Positions 1 through 8,969 are shown, counted from the first letter of the stretch. The stretch: 33,322 bases of DNA from Methylococcaceae bacterium (GCA_029937975.1 JAPYOW010000008.1:1-33322); one strand, 5' to 3'. The notes: generated by a model from the sequence alone, not told the origin. Translations and numbers: made by a program.

Positions 1-785
1 GACCCTCTATGGCTGATTGTCTTATTTCGTCCCATGGGCGTAGCGCCATCCTATTCCTCCTGATAAATATTACTTTTTTCAAACACTTAATTACAGATTG
101 TGTCATTAAAATTACTGCATATAATCACTATTGAGGTTTGACATGACAGACCATTACATCCTTTATAGCTATTGGCTGCAATGTGATTCATGTCGGGTTA
201 TGCAAGCTGTAGCGATTTGCAGTCCTGTAATGCCTTTTTGGTATTTTGGAAACCCAATATTCTTTACCCGCAACAAACGCTGGACTTGTTTTCCTTCCAA
301 GAAAAGCATCGAATATTTTAAGCGCAACAAATTATGAGCTCTGCAAACGCGTTTTCCAAGAGAATACGCTCCGTTATACGTTGTCGGCTTTCTCTCATTT
401 TGAAACAACCTGCTGACCCTGTCGATGACTTAATACTTGTTCGCAGCATTCCCTGACATGCCATGGCTTTTAATCGAATTTGCTTAAGCCCATTTCAGAA
501 TATACGCCTAATGAAATTAAATGACGTTTCCCCTACAGAAATAATTTAAGCGCCAATAGCATAAGCCATCCTGATTAATAATGACACTTAAGCCTTTCCA
601 ATCACTTAGACGCGAAGGCTTATCTTCGGGCCGTTAAGCCTACACGATAATATCTGATTTTATAAAATCACTGGCCATAATATGTTGTGGCATTTTATGA
701 CAGCGTTTTGATTCTAGCAGTTATCACAAAAGTTATAACACTTTTACTGAAATTGGCTGTTTTCATCTGGATTACTGCGGACAAT

Positions 786-821
786 AAAAAACCCGCGAAG
801 CCTTATGGCTTGCAGGTTTTT
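786..821 (-). terminator. Rho-independent terminator downstream of tRNA-Leu
   Basis: Minus strand reads aaaaacctgcaagcc-ataa-ggcttcgcgggttttttattg: imperfect GC stem followed by a T tract, about 30 nt past the tRNA 3' end. Confidence 0.7.
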
Positions 822-852
822 GGTCTTTATCGGACTACTCCGAACTTGCTGA

Positions 853-937
853 TGGTACCGAGGGTCGGAATCGAACCGACACTCCCGAAGGAATTGGATT
901 TTGAATCCAACGCGTCTACCAGTTTCGCCACCCCGGC
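853..937 (-). tRNA. tRNA-Leu (anticodon CAA)
   Basis: Reverse complement GCCGGGGTGGCGAAACTGGTAGACGCGTTGGATTCAAAATCCAA...GGTTCGATTCCGACCCTCGGTACCA; anticodon loop TTCAAAA, long variable arm, encoded CCA. Confidence 0.96.
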
Positions 938-991
938 AGCAAGCCCTTTATTATAATCTAGAATAAGTTAGATAGCTATCTCTATTTTAAA

Positions 992-1846
992 TTATGCTTC
1001 GAAAGTTACAGCCACTTTCAACTTCTTCATGGCATTTTTTTCTAATTGTCTGATCCGCTCCGCAGAAACATTATAACGCGCTGCTAGGTCGTGTAAGGTT
1101 GCTTTCTTATCCGATAACCAGCGACTCTTTAAAATATCCTGACTACGCTCGTCTAAATCTGACAATGCCTCTGACAATAAATTTTCTTTATGTCCCTTCC
1201 AGTCAGCATTCTCTAGTAACAATGCTGGATCTGCTGCATGCTGTTCTAGGTAATTAACGGGGGCAGAAAAGTCATCATTTGTATCATTCACTGGCATATC
1301 AAATGCCATATCCCGACCGTCTAGCCGTTTTTCCATTTCGTAAACAATTTTGATGTCTACATCCAGGTTTTTAGCAATGGCTTCGGCATCATCCTTAGAT
1401 AACCAACCCAAACCTGACTTTGATTTCCTTAAATTAAAGAAAAGTTTACGCTGTGCCTTTGTGGTAGCGACTTTAACGATTCGACAATTCTTAATGACAT
1501 ATTCATGAATTTCCGCTTTGATCCAATGAACGGCAAAAGAAACAAGGCGCACACCAACTTCTGGGTCGAAACGTTTAACCGCTTTCATCAACCCTACATT
1601 ACCTTCTTGCATCACATCGGCTAAAGGCAACCCGTAGCCACTATATCCACGCGCTACATAAGCAACAAAACGCAGATTCGACATCACCAGTTTACGTGCC
1701 GCTTCAAGATCACCAAAATCTCTGTATTGCACAGCCAGGTCATACTCTTGCTCTGGTGTCAATTTAGGAATCTGACTCACAGTATTCATATATGAATCAA
1801 AGGTACCTACCGATAAATTAGTGGGTAACGCCAGTGTGTTATCCAT
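992..1846 (-). CDS. rpoH: RNA polymerase sigma-32 factor RpoH
   Basis: ORF 992..1885; sigma-70 family regions (GYGLPLADVMQEGNVGLMKAVKRFDPEVGVRLVSFAVHWIKAEIHEYVI). Met at 1846 (MDNTLALPTNL) preferred: aagaggc RBS upstream, and the 1885 start lies inside the CIRCE palindrome. Confidence 0.95.
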   Translation of the reverse strand: MDNTLALPTNLSVGTFDSYMNTVSQIPKLTPEQEYDLAVQYRDFGDLEAARKLVMSNLRFVAYVARGYSGYGLPLADVMQEGNVGLMKAVKRFDPEVGVRLVSFAVHWIKAEIHEYVIKNCRIVKVATTKAQRKLFFNLRKSKSGLGWLSKDDAEAIAKNLDVDIKIVYEMEKRLDGRDMAFDMPVNDTNDDFSAPVNYLEQHAADPALLLENADWKGHKENLLSEALSDLDERSQDILKSRWLSDKKATLHDLAARYNVSAERIRQLEKNAMKKLKVAVTFEA

Positions 1847-1878
1847 AAAAGCCTCTTGGATTATAAAGTTGGTTGATT

Positions 1879-1905
1879 CTAGCACTCAAATGCTCGGAGT
1901 GCTAA
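1879..1905 (-). promoter_or_regulatory. CIRCE element (HrcA operator) in the rpoH leader
   Basis: Minus strand TTAGCACTC-CGAGCATTT-GAGTGCTAG; consensus TTAGCACTC-N9-GAGTGCTAA matched at 17 of 18 arm positions with exact N9 spacing. Confidence 0.88.
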
Positions 1906-1951
1906 TAATAAATTTAGTTCATGGCCTCGTTTTATTATTAGCTACCGCTGT

Positions 1952-2923
1952 CTATTCGGGGTTTATTTGTTTTAATTGGTAATGCAATACACCCCAAGCG
2001 CCTAAAATACCAAGGGATGAGGTAATGGCCAGCAGTGCCATGGTCTCTGTAAAACTTAAATAGAGTATATGAAAGGCACCATCGTAAAGAAACGATAAGC
2101 GTTCAATAGGCTGTTGCAACACACTCATCATTAAAGCCACTAATAGGCAGGCGAGTATGCCTGATAAAAAACCGAGCCAAAACCCCGCATACAGAAAAGG
2201 TCTCTGAATAAACGCGTGTGTGGCGCCGACTAATTTGGCTATTTGTACTTCATCACACCTGTTTTGTAATTCTAACCGAATACTGTTCCCTGTTATAAAC
2301 AATACGGCAAAACCCAACAAGGTACTGAGCAATGCGGCTCCTCGTTGCATAATTTCCATCATGGATTGCAGACGTTCAACCCATTGCATATCCATTTGAG
2401 TAAAATCAACCTGAGGTAACTGATTGAATTCTGCAAGCAAACTTTCTATACCTTGCATATCATCCAGACTATGACTGGGCAAGATTTGTATGACCATAGG
2501 CAAGGGGTTACTTTCTAAAACATCTAAAGCCTCCCCAAAACCGCTATATGTTTTAAATTCTTTGAGTGCCTGCGCCTTTGAAATAAAAATCACTTGTTGC
2601 AAACGGGGGTTTTTTCTTATTTCATCGGCTAATTGTTCGCCGGCTCTATCACCGACACTGGATTTAAGAAATAATGATATTTGATTGCTAGACTCGATAC
2701 TTCTGGTTAATTGCTGCACATTCGCAATTAACAAATAAAATCCCGATGCTAACGAAATAGCGATGGCCATCACCACAATGGTCATACTCATTGTGAACGG
2801 ATTTCTGAATAAACGGCCAAGACTGGAAAAAAGGGAGTGCGCATGAAGATACAAATAGGCCTGCAATTTATCGGTGAAACTCCTGCTTTGCCTGCTGTTA
2901 TGAGAATAGACTGTATTTTTCAT
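1952..2923 (-). CDS. ftsX: Cell division protein FtsX (permease)
   Basis: Position after ftsE, N-terminal TM, periplasmic domain and FtsX-like TM domain; overlaps ftsE by ATGA. Confidence 0.93.
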   Translation of the reverse strand: MKNTVYSHNSRQSRSFTDKLQAYLYLHAHSLFSSLGRLFRNPFTMSMTIVVMAIAISLASGFYLLIANVQQLTRSIESSNQISLFLKSSVGDRAGEQLADEIRKNPRLQQVIFISKAQALKEFKTYSGFGEALDVLESNPLPMVIQILPSHSLDDMQGIESLLAEFNQLPQVDFTQMDMQWVERLQSMMEIMQRGAALLSTLLGFAVLFITGNSIRLELQNRCDEVQIAKLVGATHAFIQRPFLYAGFWLGFLSGILACLLVALMMSVLQQPIERLSFLYDGAFHILYLSFTETMALLAITSSLGILGAWGVLHYQLKQINPE

Positions 2924-3582
2924 GGTGAGGCCGTTTTAAGTACACCGTGTTCCAGCTTTAATACTCGGTGCCCCATCTGCGTTAATAAACCGACATCATG
3001 ACTGGCAACCAACACGCTCACACCTACTGTTTGAAATTGTTCAAACAAACGCATGACTTCCACAGATAATTCAGGATCCAGGTTGCCTGTCGGTTCATCT
3101 GCCAAAATCAATTGTGGCTTGTTAATAACGGCTCTTGCAATACCCACGCGTTGTTGCTCACCCCCTGACAATGCCGTTGGATATTTTTTTTCTTTTCCTA
3201 ACAACCCCACTTTATCTAACGCCGCTCTCACTTTTCTGGCAATCTCATGATGTCCAAAGCCTGAAACCACCAGAGGCAAAGCAACATTATCAAAAATGGT
3301 TCTATCCTGTAATAACTTATTATCCTGAAAAATCAAACCCAGTTTTCTACGAATATACGGAATTTGTTTGCTGCTGACTTTATTTAAATTTTGTCCATCG
3401 AACACTATATGACCACGACTGCAGCGCTCCATCATGGCTATCAACTTTAATAACGTACTTTTGCCAGCGCCTGAATGACCTGTTAAAAAAGCCATTTCGC
3501 CTTGCTGCAAATGAAAGCTGACATCAAGCAAGGCATCACCCGCATCGGGGTATCGCTTACTGACATGGTCAAATTTGAGCAT
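2920..3582 (-). CDS. ftsE: Cell division ATP-binding protein FtsE
   Basis: ABC ATPase: Walker A GHSGAGKST, signature LSGGEQQRVGIARA, Walker B LILADEPTGNLD. Confidence 0.95.
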   Translation of the reverse strand: MLKFDHVSKRYPDAGDALLDVSFHLQQGEMAFLTGHSGAGKSTLLKLIAMMERCSRGHIVFDGQNLNKVSSKQIPYIRRKLGLIFQDNKLLQDRTIFDNVALPLVVSGFGHHEIARKVRAALDKVGLLGKEKKYPTALSGGEQQRVGIARAVINKPQLILADEPTGNLDPELSVEVMRLFEQFQTVGVSVLVASHDVGLLTQMGHRVLKLEHGVLKTASP

Positions 3583-3583
3583 C

Positions 3584-5584
3584 TTAGTCTGTCACAAACA
3601 AAGCATCGACAAAAGCTTTCGCATCAAAATCCTGTAGATCATCAATCCCTTCACCGACACCAATAAAACGGATCGGCAGGCCAAATTCTCTGGCTAAAGC
3701 AAAAATAACGCCACCTTTCGCCGTGCCATCTAGCTTGGTCAGTGCCAGCCCGGTTAATGCGACCGTGTCATTAAATATTTTGGCTTGCGACAAAGCGTTT
3801 TGCCCGGTACCTGCATCCAGCACCAATAAAACTTCATGCGGCGCTGTTTCATCCACTTTACCCATGATCCGTTTGATTTTCCTTAATTCTTCCATCAAAT
3901 TGGTCTTGGTATGCAAACGACCCGCAGTATCTGCAATGAGTACATCAATGCCTTTTGCTTTTGCTGATTGCACCGCATCAAATAAAACAGAGGCTGAGTC
4001 TGCTCCGGTATGTTGCGCTACCACTTGAATCTTATTGCGATCTCCCCAGGCTTGCAACTGTTCTACCGCCGCTGCTCTAAAGGTATCACCCGCAGCCAGC
4101 ATAACGCTATGGCCCTGACCCTGTAATCGCTTTGCTAATTTACCAATGGTTGTTGTTTTACCTACACCATTAATACCCACCACTAAAATAACAAAAGGTG
4201 TTTCTTGTTGCGGAATTTCAAGTGGCTGGCAACAAGGCTGTAAAATGTCCAGTAAACTTGCTTTTAAAACGGTTGCTAATGCTGCACCATCCTTTAATTG
4301 ATGTTTTTCTAATCGCTCAGTCAATTTTGAAATAATATCAGATGTGGTATCCACACCTACATCGGCCATGATTAAACTGGATTCAATCTGCTCCAGCAGA
4401 TCTTCATCAATGCCTTTTTGCGTCAGGCTTATGCTGGATAAGACGCCACCTAAACCTGTTCGGGTTTTCTGTAATTGTGTTTTTAATCTTAAATACAATG
4501 ATTCAGCGGAAGGCTCTTCATAAGCCTCTAGCTCTCTTGCCACATCGGCAACGGACTCTGCTGAAGATTCAACTTCAAGCGCTTCTGCCTGCTCATCAAT
4601 GAAAGCATATTTACTATAAAAACCAATAGCAATAAGTGGCATCATGAGTAATGCAGCCACTATATTATGCAGTATAGTCAAGCCTATAGGCGCTCCAAAC
4701 CGGATGCTCATGACGCCTAAGGAGATTTGTATCATCAGCAGAAAGCTTAAAGCCATTCCGGCCTTACGCACAGGACGTGAGTGTTTTTCCGAGGTGGCAC
4801 TCAATATTAACAAGGTCATTAATATAAAACTAATCCCCCCGCCCGCTCTATGCATCCAATGAACAGCCACTTGTCCATCAAAAGACAAGATACCGGCATA
4901 GCTTCTTTCTAAACCCGAAAGTAAATCTAATGCATTCAAATAATCGACGGCAGGTATCCATTGATTATTACAGCGAGGGAAATCTGAGCAGGTTAATGCG
5001 GCATTATTTTCACTGGTCCAAATGCCTAAAAAGATCTGCAGTAATAACGCGATAATGGAAAACCCAGCCAATAACCTGGGCCATGAATGCGAAGATTCAT
5101 TATGCAGTGTAATATTAGGTTGCACTCTTAAATACAGCCAATATAACAACCCAAACACAAAGAAACCGGTCAATAACTGTGCCATGAGCGTGACAGGCAT
5201 CGCATTCAAATCTACGACCCATTTATCCAGCACAAGATGAAATGCCACAATTCCCAATAATAAGAAAGTGGAAAAAACCGTCGAAAAACGACACTGTTTT
5301 TGTGTCCAGGCGGCTAAAGTCAGAACCACAATCAACAAGCCTAGAAAAGCCGAGCTATAGCGTTGAATTATTTTGGTCCAGGCTTTAGTAATATTGAATC
5401 GACTTTGTGGAAATTCCGCGGCGGCCTGTACTCTAAATTCCACATCATCTGAAACATATGCTTTTCCAAAGCAAGCCGGCCAGTCAGGACATGCCAAGCC
5501 TGAATTAGACACTTGTACAATAGAGCCCCAGAAAATAACTAATAGCGATACTAATAACGTAATTAAGGTAATTCTTCTAAACAT
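3584..5584 (-). CDS. Fusion: CtaA/Cox15-like haem A synthase domain (aa ~1-325) + signal recognition particle receptor FtsY (aa ~360-666)
   Basis: One continuous 666-aa ORF. N-part: GLACPDWPACFG, DFPRCNNQW, VHWMHRAGGG, LTILHNIVAAL (CtaA/Cox15). C-part: VVGINGVGKTTTIGKLA, AGDTFRAAAVEQLQAWG, IADTAGRL, LTKLDGTAKGG (FtsY). Acidic linker DEQAEALEVESSAESVADVARELEAYEEPSAES. Confidence 0.9.
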   Translation of the reverse strand: MFRRITLITLLVSLLVIFWGSIVQVSNSGLACPDWPACFGKAYVSDDVEFRVQAAAEFPQSRFNITKAWTKIIQRYSSAFLGLLIVVLTLAAWTQKQCRFSTVFSTFLLLGIVAFHLVLDKWVVDLNAMPVTLMAQLLTGFFVFGLLYWLYLRVQPNITLHNESSHSWPRLLAGFSIIALLLQIFLGIWTSENNAALTCSDFPRCNNQWIPAVDYLNALDLLSGLERSYAGILSFDGQVAVHWMHRAGGGISFILMTLLILSATSEKHSRPVRKAGMALSFLLMIQISLGVMSIRFGAPIGLTILHNIVAALLMMPLIAIGFYSKYAFIDEQAEALEVESSAESVADVARELEAYEEPSAESLYLRLKTQLQKTRTGLGGVLSSISLTQKGIDEDLLEQIESSLIMADVGVDTTSDIISKLTERLEKHQLKDGAALATVLKASLLDILQPCCQPLEIPQQETPFVILVVGINGVGKTTTIGKLAKRLQGQGHSVMLAAGDTFRAAAVEQLQAWGDRNKIQVVAQHTGADSASVLFDAVQSAKAKGIDVLIADTAGRLHTKTNLMEELRKIKRIMGKVDETAPHEVLLVLDAGTGQNALSQAKIFNDTVALTGLALTKLDGTAKGGVIFALAREFGLPIRFIGVGEGIDDLQDFDAKAFVDALFVTD

Positions 5585-5589
5585 TGTTG

Positions 5590-6186
5590 TTATCCAATCT
5601 GTGAAATTCTTAGTAATTTTTTCAAGTCAGTTTTGACTTTATAAGGGTCAAACCCCGGTTCATATTGCATCATTAAATTGCCAAACGGATCCATTAAGAA
5701 CAGCATACCTTCCGGCACATCTGCTTTTCTTATAGTTTTTAGCTTTTGTAACAGTGATGGAGCAGCACTTGCTCTTAACAAGCGCAAATCGTCTTTCCAC
5801 AATAATTTAGCGGCTTCCTTATCCATGTCCGAAAGAATAACCACCAACCGTCTAATCCGGGTTAATTCCTTATTCATCATCAGCCGTAACTGTTTTGTTT
5901 TATGGATGGCTTGCTGACACAAGTCACTGCACTGCTTCTGACTTATCACATTAAGTAGCACCCAATGACCATTTACCTCTTTCATGTTGCTCCGGGAAAA
6001 ATCATCAAAGCCGATAAATTCAGCCCTTTCTGTCGTTACCGGAGGCGTAATCAACTCACCATTATTCGTGCCTTTGCCACTCCAGTTCAGATTGGCCGCC
6101 ATATACCATGCCAAAACAAACGGTATCAAAGAGATAGCAAAGATAATAAGTATCGTTCTGTTGTTTTTTTTATGTTGTTCATTCAT
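5590..6186 (-). CDS. Membrane-anchored SCO-like cytochrome oxidase assembly protein
   Basis: 198 aa; N-terminal TM, thioredoxin-like layout (HWVLLNVISQKQCSDLCQQAIHKTKQ...; LFLMDPFGNLMMQY); lies between SURF1 and ctaA-like gene. Confidence 0.7.
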   Translation of the reverse strand: MNEQHKKNNRTILIIFAISLIPFVLAWYMAANLNWSGKGTNNGELITPPVTTERAEFIGFDDFSRSNMKEVNGHWVLLNVISQKQCSDLCQQAIHKTKQLRLMMNKELTRIRRLVVILSDMDKEAAKLLWKDDLRLLRASAAPSLLQKLKTIRKADVPEGMLFLMDPFGNLMMQYEPGFDPYKVKTDLKKLLRISQIG

Positions 6187-6913
6187 TGACTGTTCTACTA
6201 AAGCAAATAAATAAGAGGGTTAAAGTGATCGCCAAGCCAAACCATTGCACGGCATAAGCCATATGCTTTTCGACTGGCATTATCTTGATTTCCTGCCATT
6301 CGCGTAAATAACCTTCCTGCATTTCAGGATCTAATTCTATCTGGAATGATAGCAAGGGGTAGGCTAATTTCTTAGACAATATCTGAGAATCTACAACCTG
6401 TACCACTGATGGCCAACCTTTTGCAGGAATTTCCGCACCTGCCAGTAAAAGCCCAACCGCAGGAAAATGATTAATTCTTCCTGTCAGATGATTTTTTAAT
6501 GTGGTAATGGATAGGTCGGGTAAAACCCGCCTATCACTATTTAATGGCAGCCAGCCCCTGTTTACTAATACGGCCTGTTTTATACCATCAACAATAAAGG
6601 GCGTCATAATAAAATAACCGGCTTTACCTTGAACAATCTGGTTATCAATCAAGAATTGATGCTGGGCATCATAATAGCCAGTTAATTCAACTTTTCTGTA
6701 CCTGTAGTCTACGGCATTGTTAGCGACCAATGCTTGCGCTTCAAGTACTTCTGCTACGCCTGACTGTCGCTGTTTTTCTAAAAATACGCTTTTTTCTTCC
6801 GCCCGCCCTAATTGCCAATAGCCTAAGGAGACTAATAAGATCATAAAAAAAGCGTATAATATAAAGAATGAAATACTGAATTTATATGTTGTTCCAACAA
6901 AGTCTATTTTCAT
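6179..6913 (-). CDS. SURF1 family cytochrome oxidase biogenesis protein
   Basis: Two terminal TMs; LGYWQLGRAEEK, FLIDNQIVQGKAGYFIMTPF, VLVNRGWLP, HMAYAVQWFGLA motifs. Confidence 0.93.
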   Translation of the reverse strand: MKIDFVGTTYKFSISFFILYAFFMILLVSLGYWQLGRAEEKSVFLEKQRQSGVAEVLEAQALVANNAVDYRYRKVELTGYYDAQHQFLIDNQIVQGKAGYFIMTPFIVDGIKQAVLVNRGWLPLNSDRRVLPDLSITTLKNHLTGRINHFPAVGLLLAGAEIPAKGWPSVVQVVDSQILSKKLAYPLLSFQIELDPEMQEGYLREWQEIKIMPVEKHMAYAVQWFGLAITLTLLFICFSRTVNE

Positions 6914-6982
6914 TCTTAGTATCTTCTCGGCCTATTGCTGCCAAGCATACAGAACATTGTTTCCCGATAACTCACAACAGCC

Positions 6983-7240
6983 ATGTATATCAAAATATTT
7001 TTCATCACTGCCTTTGTTTTCATTCTTATTAGCTTAGGCTTCGCCTTGTTTAATCTCGTGAAGCATAAGGACCCAGAGCATTCTACCAAAACTGCTAAGG
7101 CATTGACCTATAGAATATGCATTTCACTGGCATTATTCATTATGCTGTTTATTGCTTATGCAACGGGCATGATAAAACCACAGGGTATCGGTGCCAGAAT
7201 CAACCAATTACAACACGATAAAATCCAACAAAATAAATAA
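6983..7240 (+). CDS. Twin-transmembrane protein, DUF2909 family
   Basis: 85 aa with two TM helices; LFNLVKHKDPE...TAKALTYRICISLALFIMLFIAYATGMIKPQGI; cox-cluster context on opposite strand. Confidence 0.8.
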   Translation: MYIKIFFITAFVFILISLGFALFNLVKHKDPEHSTKTAKALTYRICISLALFIMLFIAYATGMIKPQGIGARINQLQHDKIQQNK

Positions 7241-7364
7241 TCATAACCAAAACTCTAGCCCCGCTTTCTGTATAACCCCCAACAAAAAGCCTTTTAGTTT
7301 TATCGACCTCTACTATGCTCTTTATCTTGCCCACACACTTCCCGGAATAACTTGAAAACTTTGG

Positions 7365-7442
7365 GCTACCCTTGTTTTCCAGCGGCATTCCGGAAACTCA
7401 GGATAATAATCCTGACCTCGGGTTTTAGACGATGAGGGTAGC
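7365..7442. other. Candidate three-way-junction structured element (intergenic)
   Basis: Outer IR GCTACCCT (7365-7372)/AGGGTAGC (7435-7442), inner GTTTTCC/GGAAAC (7374-7380/7392-7397) and TCAGGAT-AATA-ATCCTGA (7398-7415). Confidence 0.4.
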
Positions 7443-7487
7443 AACGCCGCATAAACCCTCGCGCTATTAATTTTTGTATTCACTGAC

Positions 7488-7523
7488 AAAAAAAAAGCGT
7501 AGCCTTATCAGGCCACGCTTTTC
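7488..7523 (-). terminator. Intrinsic terminator after coxC (possibly bidirectional)
   Basis: aaaaaaaaagcgtagccttatcaggccacgctttt; minus strand gives a GC-rich stem followed by T9, ~20 nt past the coxC stop. Confidence 0.88.
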
Positions 7524-7543
7524 ATTCTGCGTTATCTGCTAGC

Positions 7544-8410
7544 TTACAGGATATAAACAAACACAAATAAGCCCAGCCATACCACATCAACAAAATGCCA
7601 GTACCAGGCAGCACCTTCAAAAGCAAAATGATTTTCTGGGGTAAAGTGCCCCTTCCAGCTTCTAAACAGGACGACTGATAAAATAATAGCACCGACGCAG
7701 ACATGAAAGCCATGAAAACCGGTCAGCATAAAGAAGGTAGAGCCATAAATACCCGAGCCTAAGGTTAATCCCATATCGTGATAGGCTTCATAATACTCAA
7801 AGGCCTGACATACAACAAATAAAAACCCCAAACCTACGGTCGCGATCAACCCTTTAATTAATTGATCACGATTTTTTGCTAATAAGCCATGATGTGCCCA
7901 GGTACAAGTTACACCACTGGTTAATAGCAATACAGTATTAATAAATGGCAGACCAAAAGCACCCATTTCTTCAAAGTCTCCCCCTAAGTTACCCGGACCA
8001 TTGGTTGGCCAAATCGATTCAAAATCCGGCCATAATAATGCGGTAGACTTTCCAGGGCCACCGCCTATACCAGCCAACCAATCTACCGATAAATTACGGG
8101 TATACCATAAGGTGCCAAAGAAAACAGCAAAGAACATGACCTCTGAAAAAATAAACCACATCATTCCCATCCGGTAAGATATTCCTACCCCATGGTTATA
8201 CATGCCAGATTCACTTTCACCCGCTTGCAATGTAAACCATCCGGCGAGCATGACAACGAAAATCAAAAAGCCAAAAAGCATTATGCCAGGTCCCATAGAA
8301 TTACCATTTAAATAATTGGCAAAACCAATAAATGTAATCATTAAACCCGCGGTTCCTATGATAGGCCAAACCGCCTTGTGTGGAATGTAATAAGCATCAT
8401 TTGTAGACAT
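7544..8410 (-). CDS. coxC: Cytochrome c oxidase subunit III
   Basis: Multi-TM; YYWHFVDVVWLGLFVFVYIL C-terminus, GFHGFHVCVGAI, FSEVMFFAVFFGTLWY. Confidence 0.95.
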   Translation of the reverse strand: MSTNDAYYIPHKAVWPIIGTAGLMITFIGFANYLNGNSMGPGIMLFGFLIFVVMLAGWFTLQAGESESGMYNHGVGISYRMGMMWFIFSEVMFFAVFFGTLWYTRNLSVDWLAGIGGGPGKSTALLWPDFESIWPTNGPGNLGGDFEEMGAFGLPFINTVLLLTSGVTCTWAHHGLLAKNRDQLIKGLIATVGLGFLFVVCQAFEYYEAYHDMGLTLGSGIYGSTFFMLTGFHGFHVCVGAIILSVVLFRSWKGHFTPENHFAFEGAAWYWHFVDVVWLGLFVFVYIL

Positions 8411-8426
8411 ACGCTACCTCTTGTAA

Positions 8427-8969
8427 TTATTTAACTGATATTTTTGTGTTATCAAAAAAAGTATAAGCGAGTGTGATAGTTTTATACTTTGTCGGTAATT
8501 CTGGATTAACAACAAATCGAACCGGCATGGTTTTACTCTGTCGGGGTTCGAATGTCTGCTCCGTAAAACAAAAGCACTCTGTTTTTTTAAAATATTCCGC
8601 TGCAGGCCCCGGTGTAATACTAGGAATTGCTCTAGCCACCATGGCTTTATCTGTGGTGTTTTCAGCATAAAAGTTCACCGTATAATACTGACCGGGATGT
8701 ACTTTTATTTTTCTTGTTTCCGTACGAAACACCATCGGCGCTGATTCATTAAGAGACGTGACAAACTCAATTGTGATGTCTCTATTTAAATCAATTTCGT
8801 AGTTTACTTCTGAGACGGCTTCAGCTGCCGTTTTACCATTCAGCCCTGTAATATCACAAAAAACATCGTAAATAGGCACCAAAGCATAACCAAAACCAAA
8901 CATAGCTATTACAATTAACACTAATTTACGCGCTAATTGCATGTTTTTTTTATCGACAGCCTCTCTCAT
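8427..8969 (-). CDS. Cytochrome c oxidase assembly protein Cox11/CtaG
   Basis: YDVFCDITGLNGKT, KTECFCFTEQTFEPRQSKTMPVRFVVNPELP. Start at 8969 (MREAVDKKN) is ATGA-coupled to the upstream mini-ORF. Confidence 0.93.
   Translation of the reverse strand: MREAVDKKNMQLARKLVLIVIAMFGFGYALVPIYDVFCDITGLNGKTAAEAVSEVNYEIDLNRDITIEFVTSLNESAPMVFRTETRKIKVHPGQYYTVNFYAENTTDKAMVARAIPSITPGPAAEYFKKTECFCFTEQTFEPRQSKTMPVRFVVNPELPTKYKTITLAYTFFDNTKISVK

Noticed and set aside
131-956. Short ORFs at 131-337, 169-408 and 687-956
   Set aside because: Low-complexity, opposite-strand overlaps and no recognisable domain; the 687-956 ORF reads antisense through the tRNA-Leu gene.
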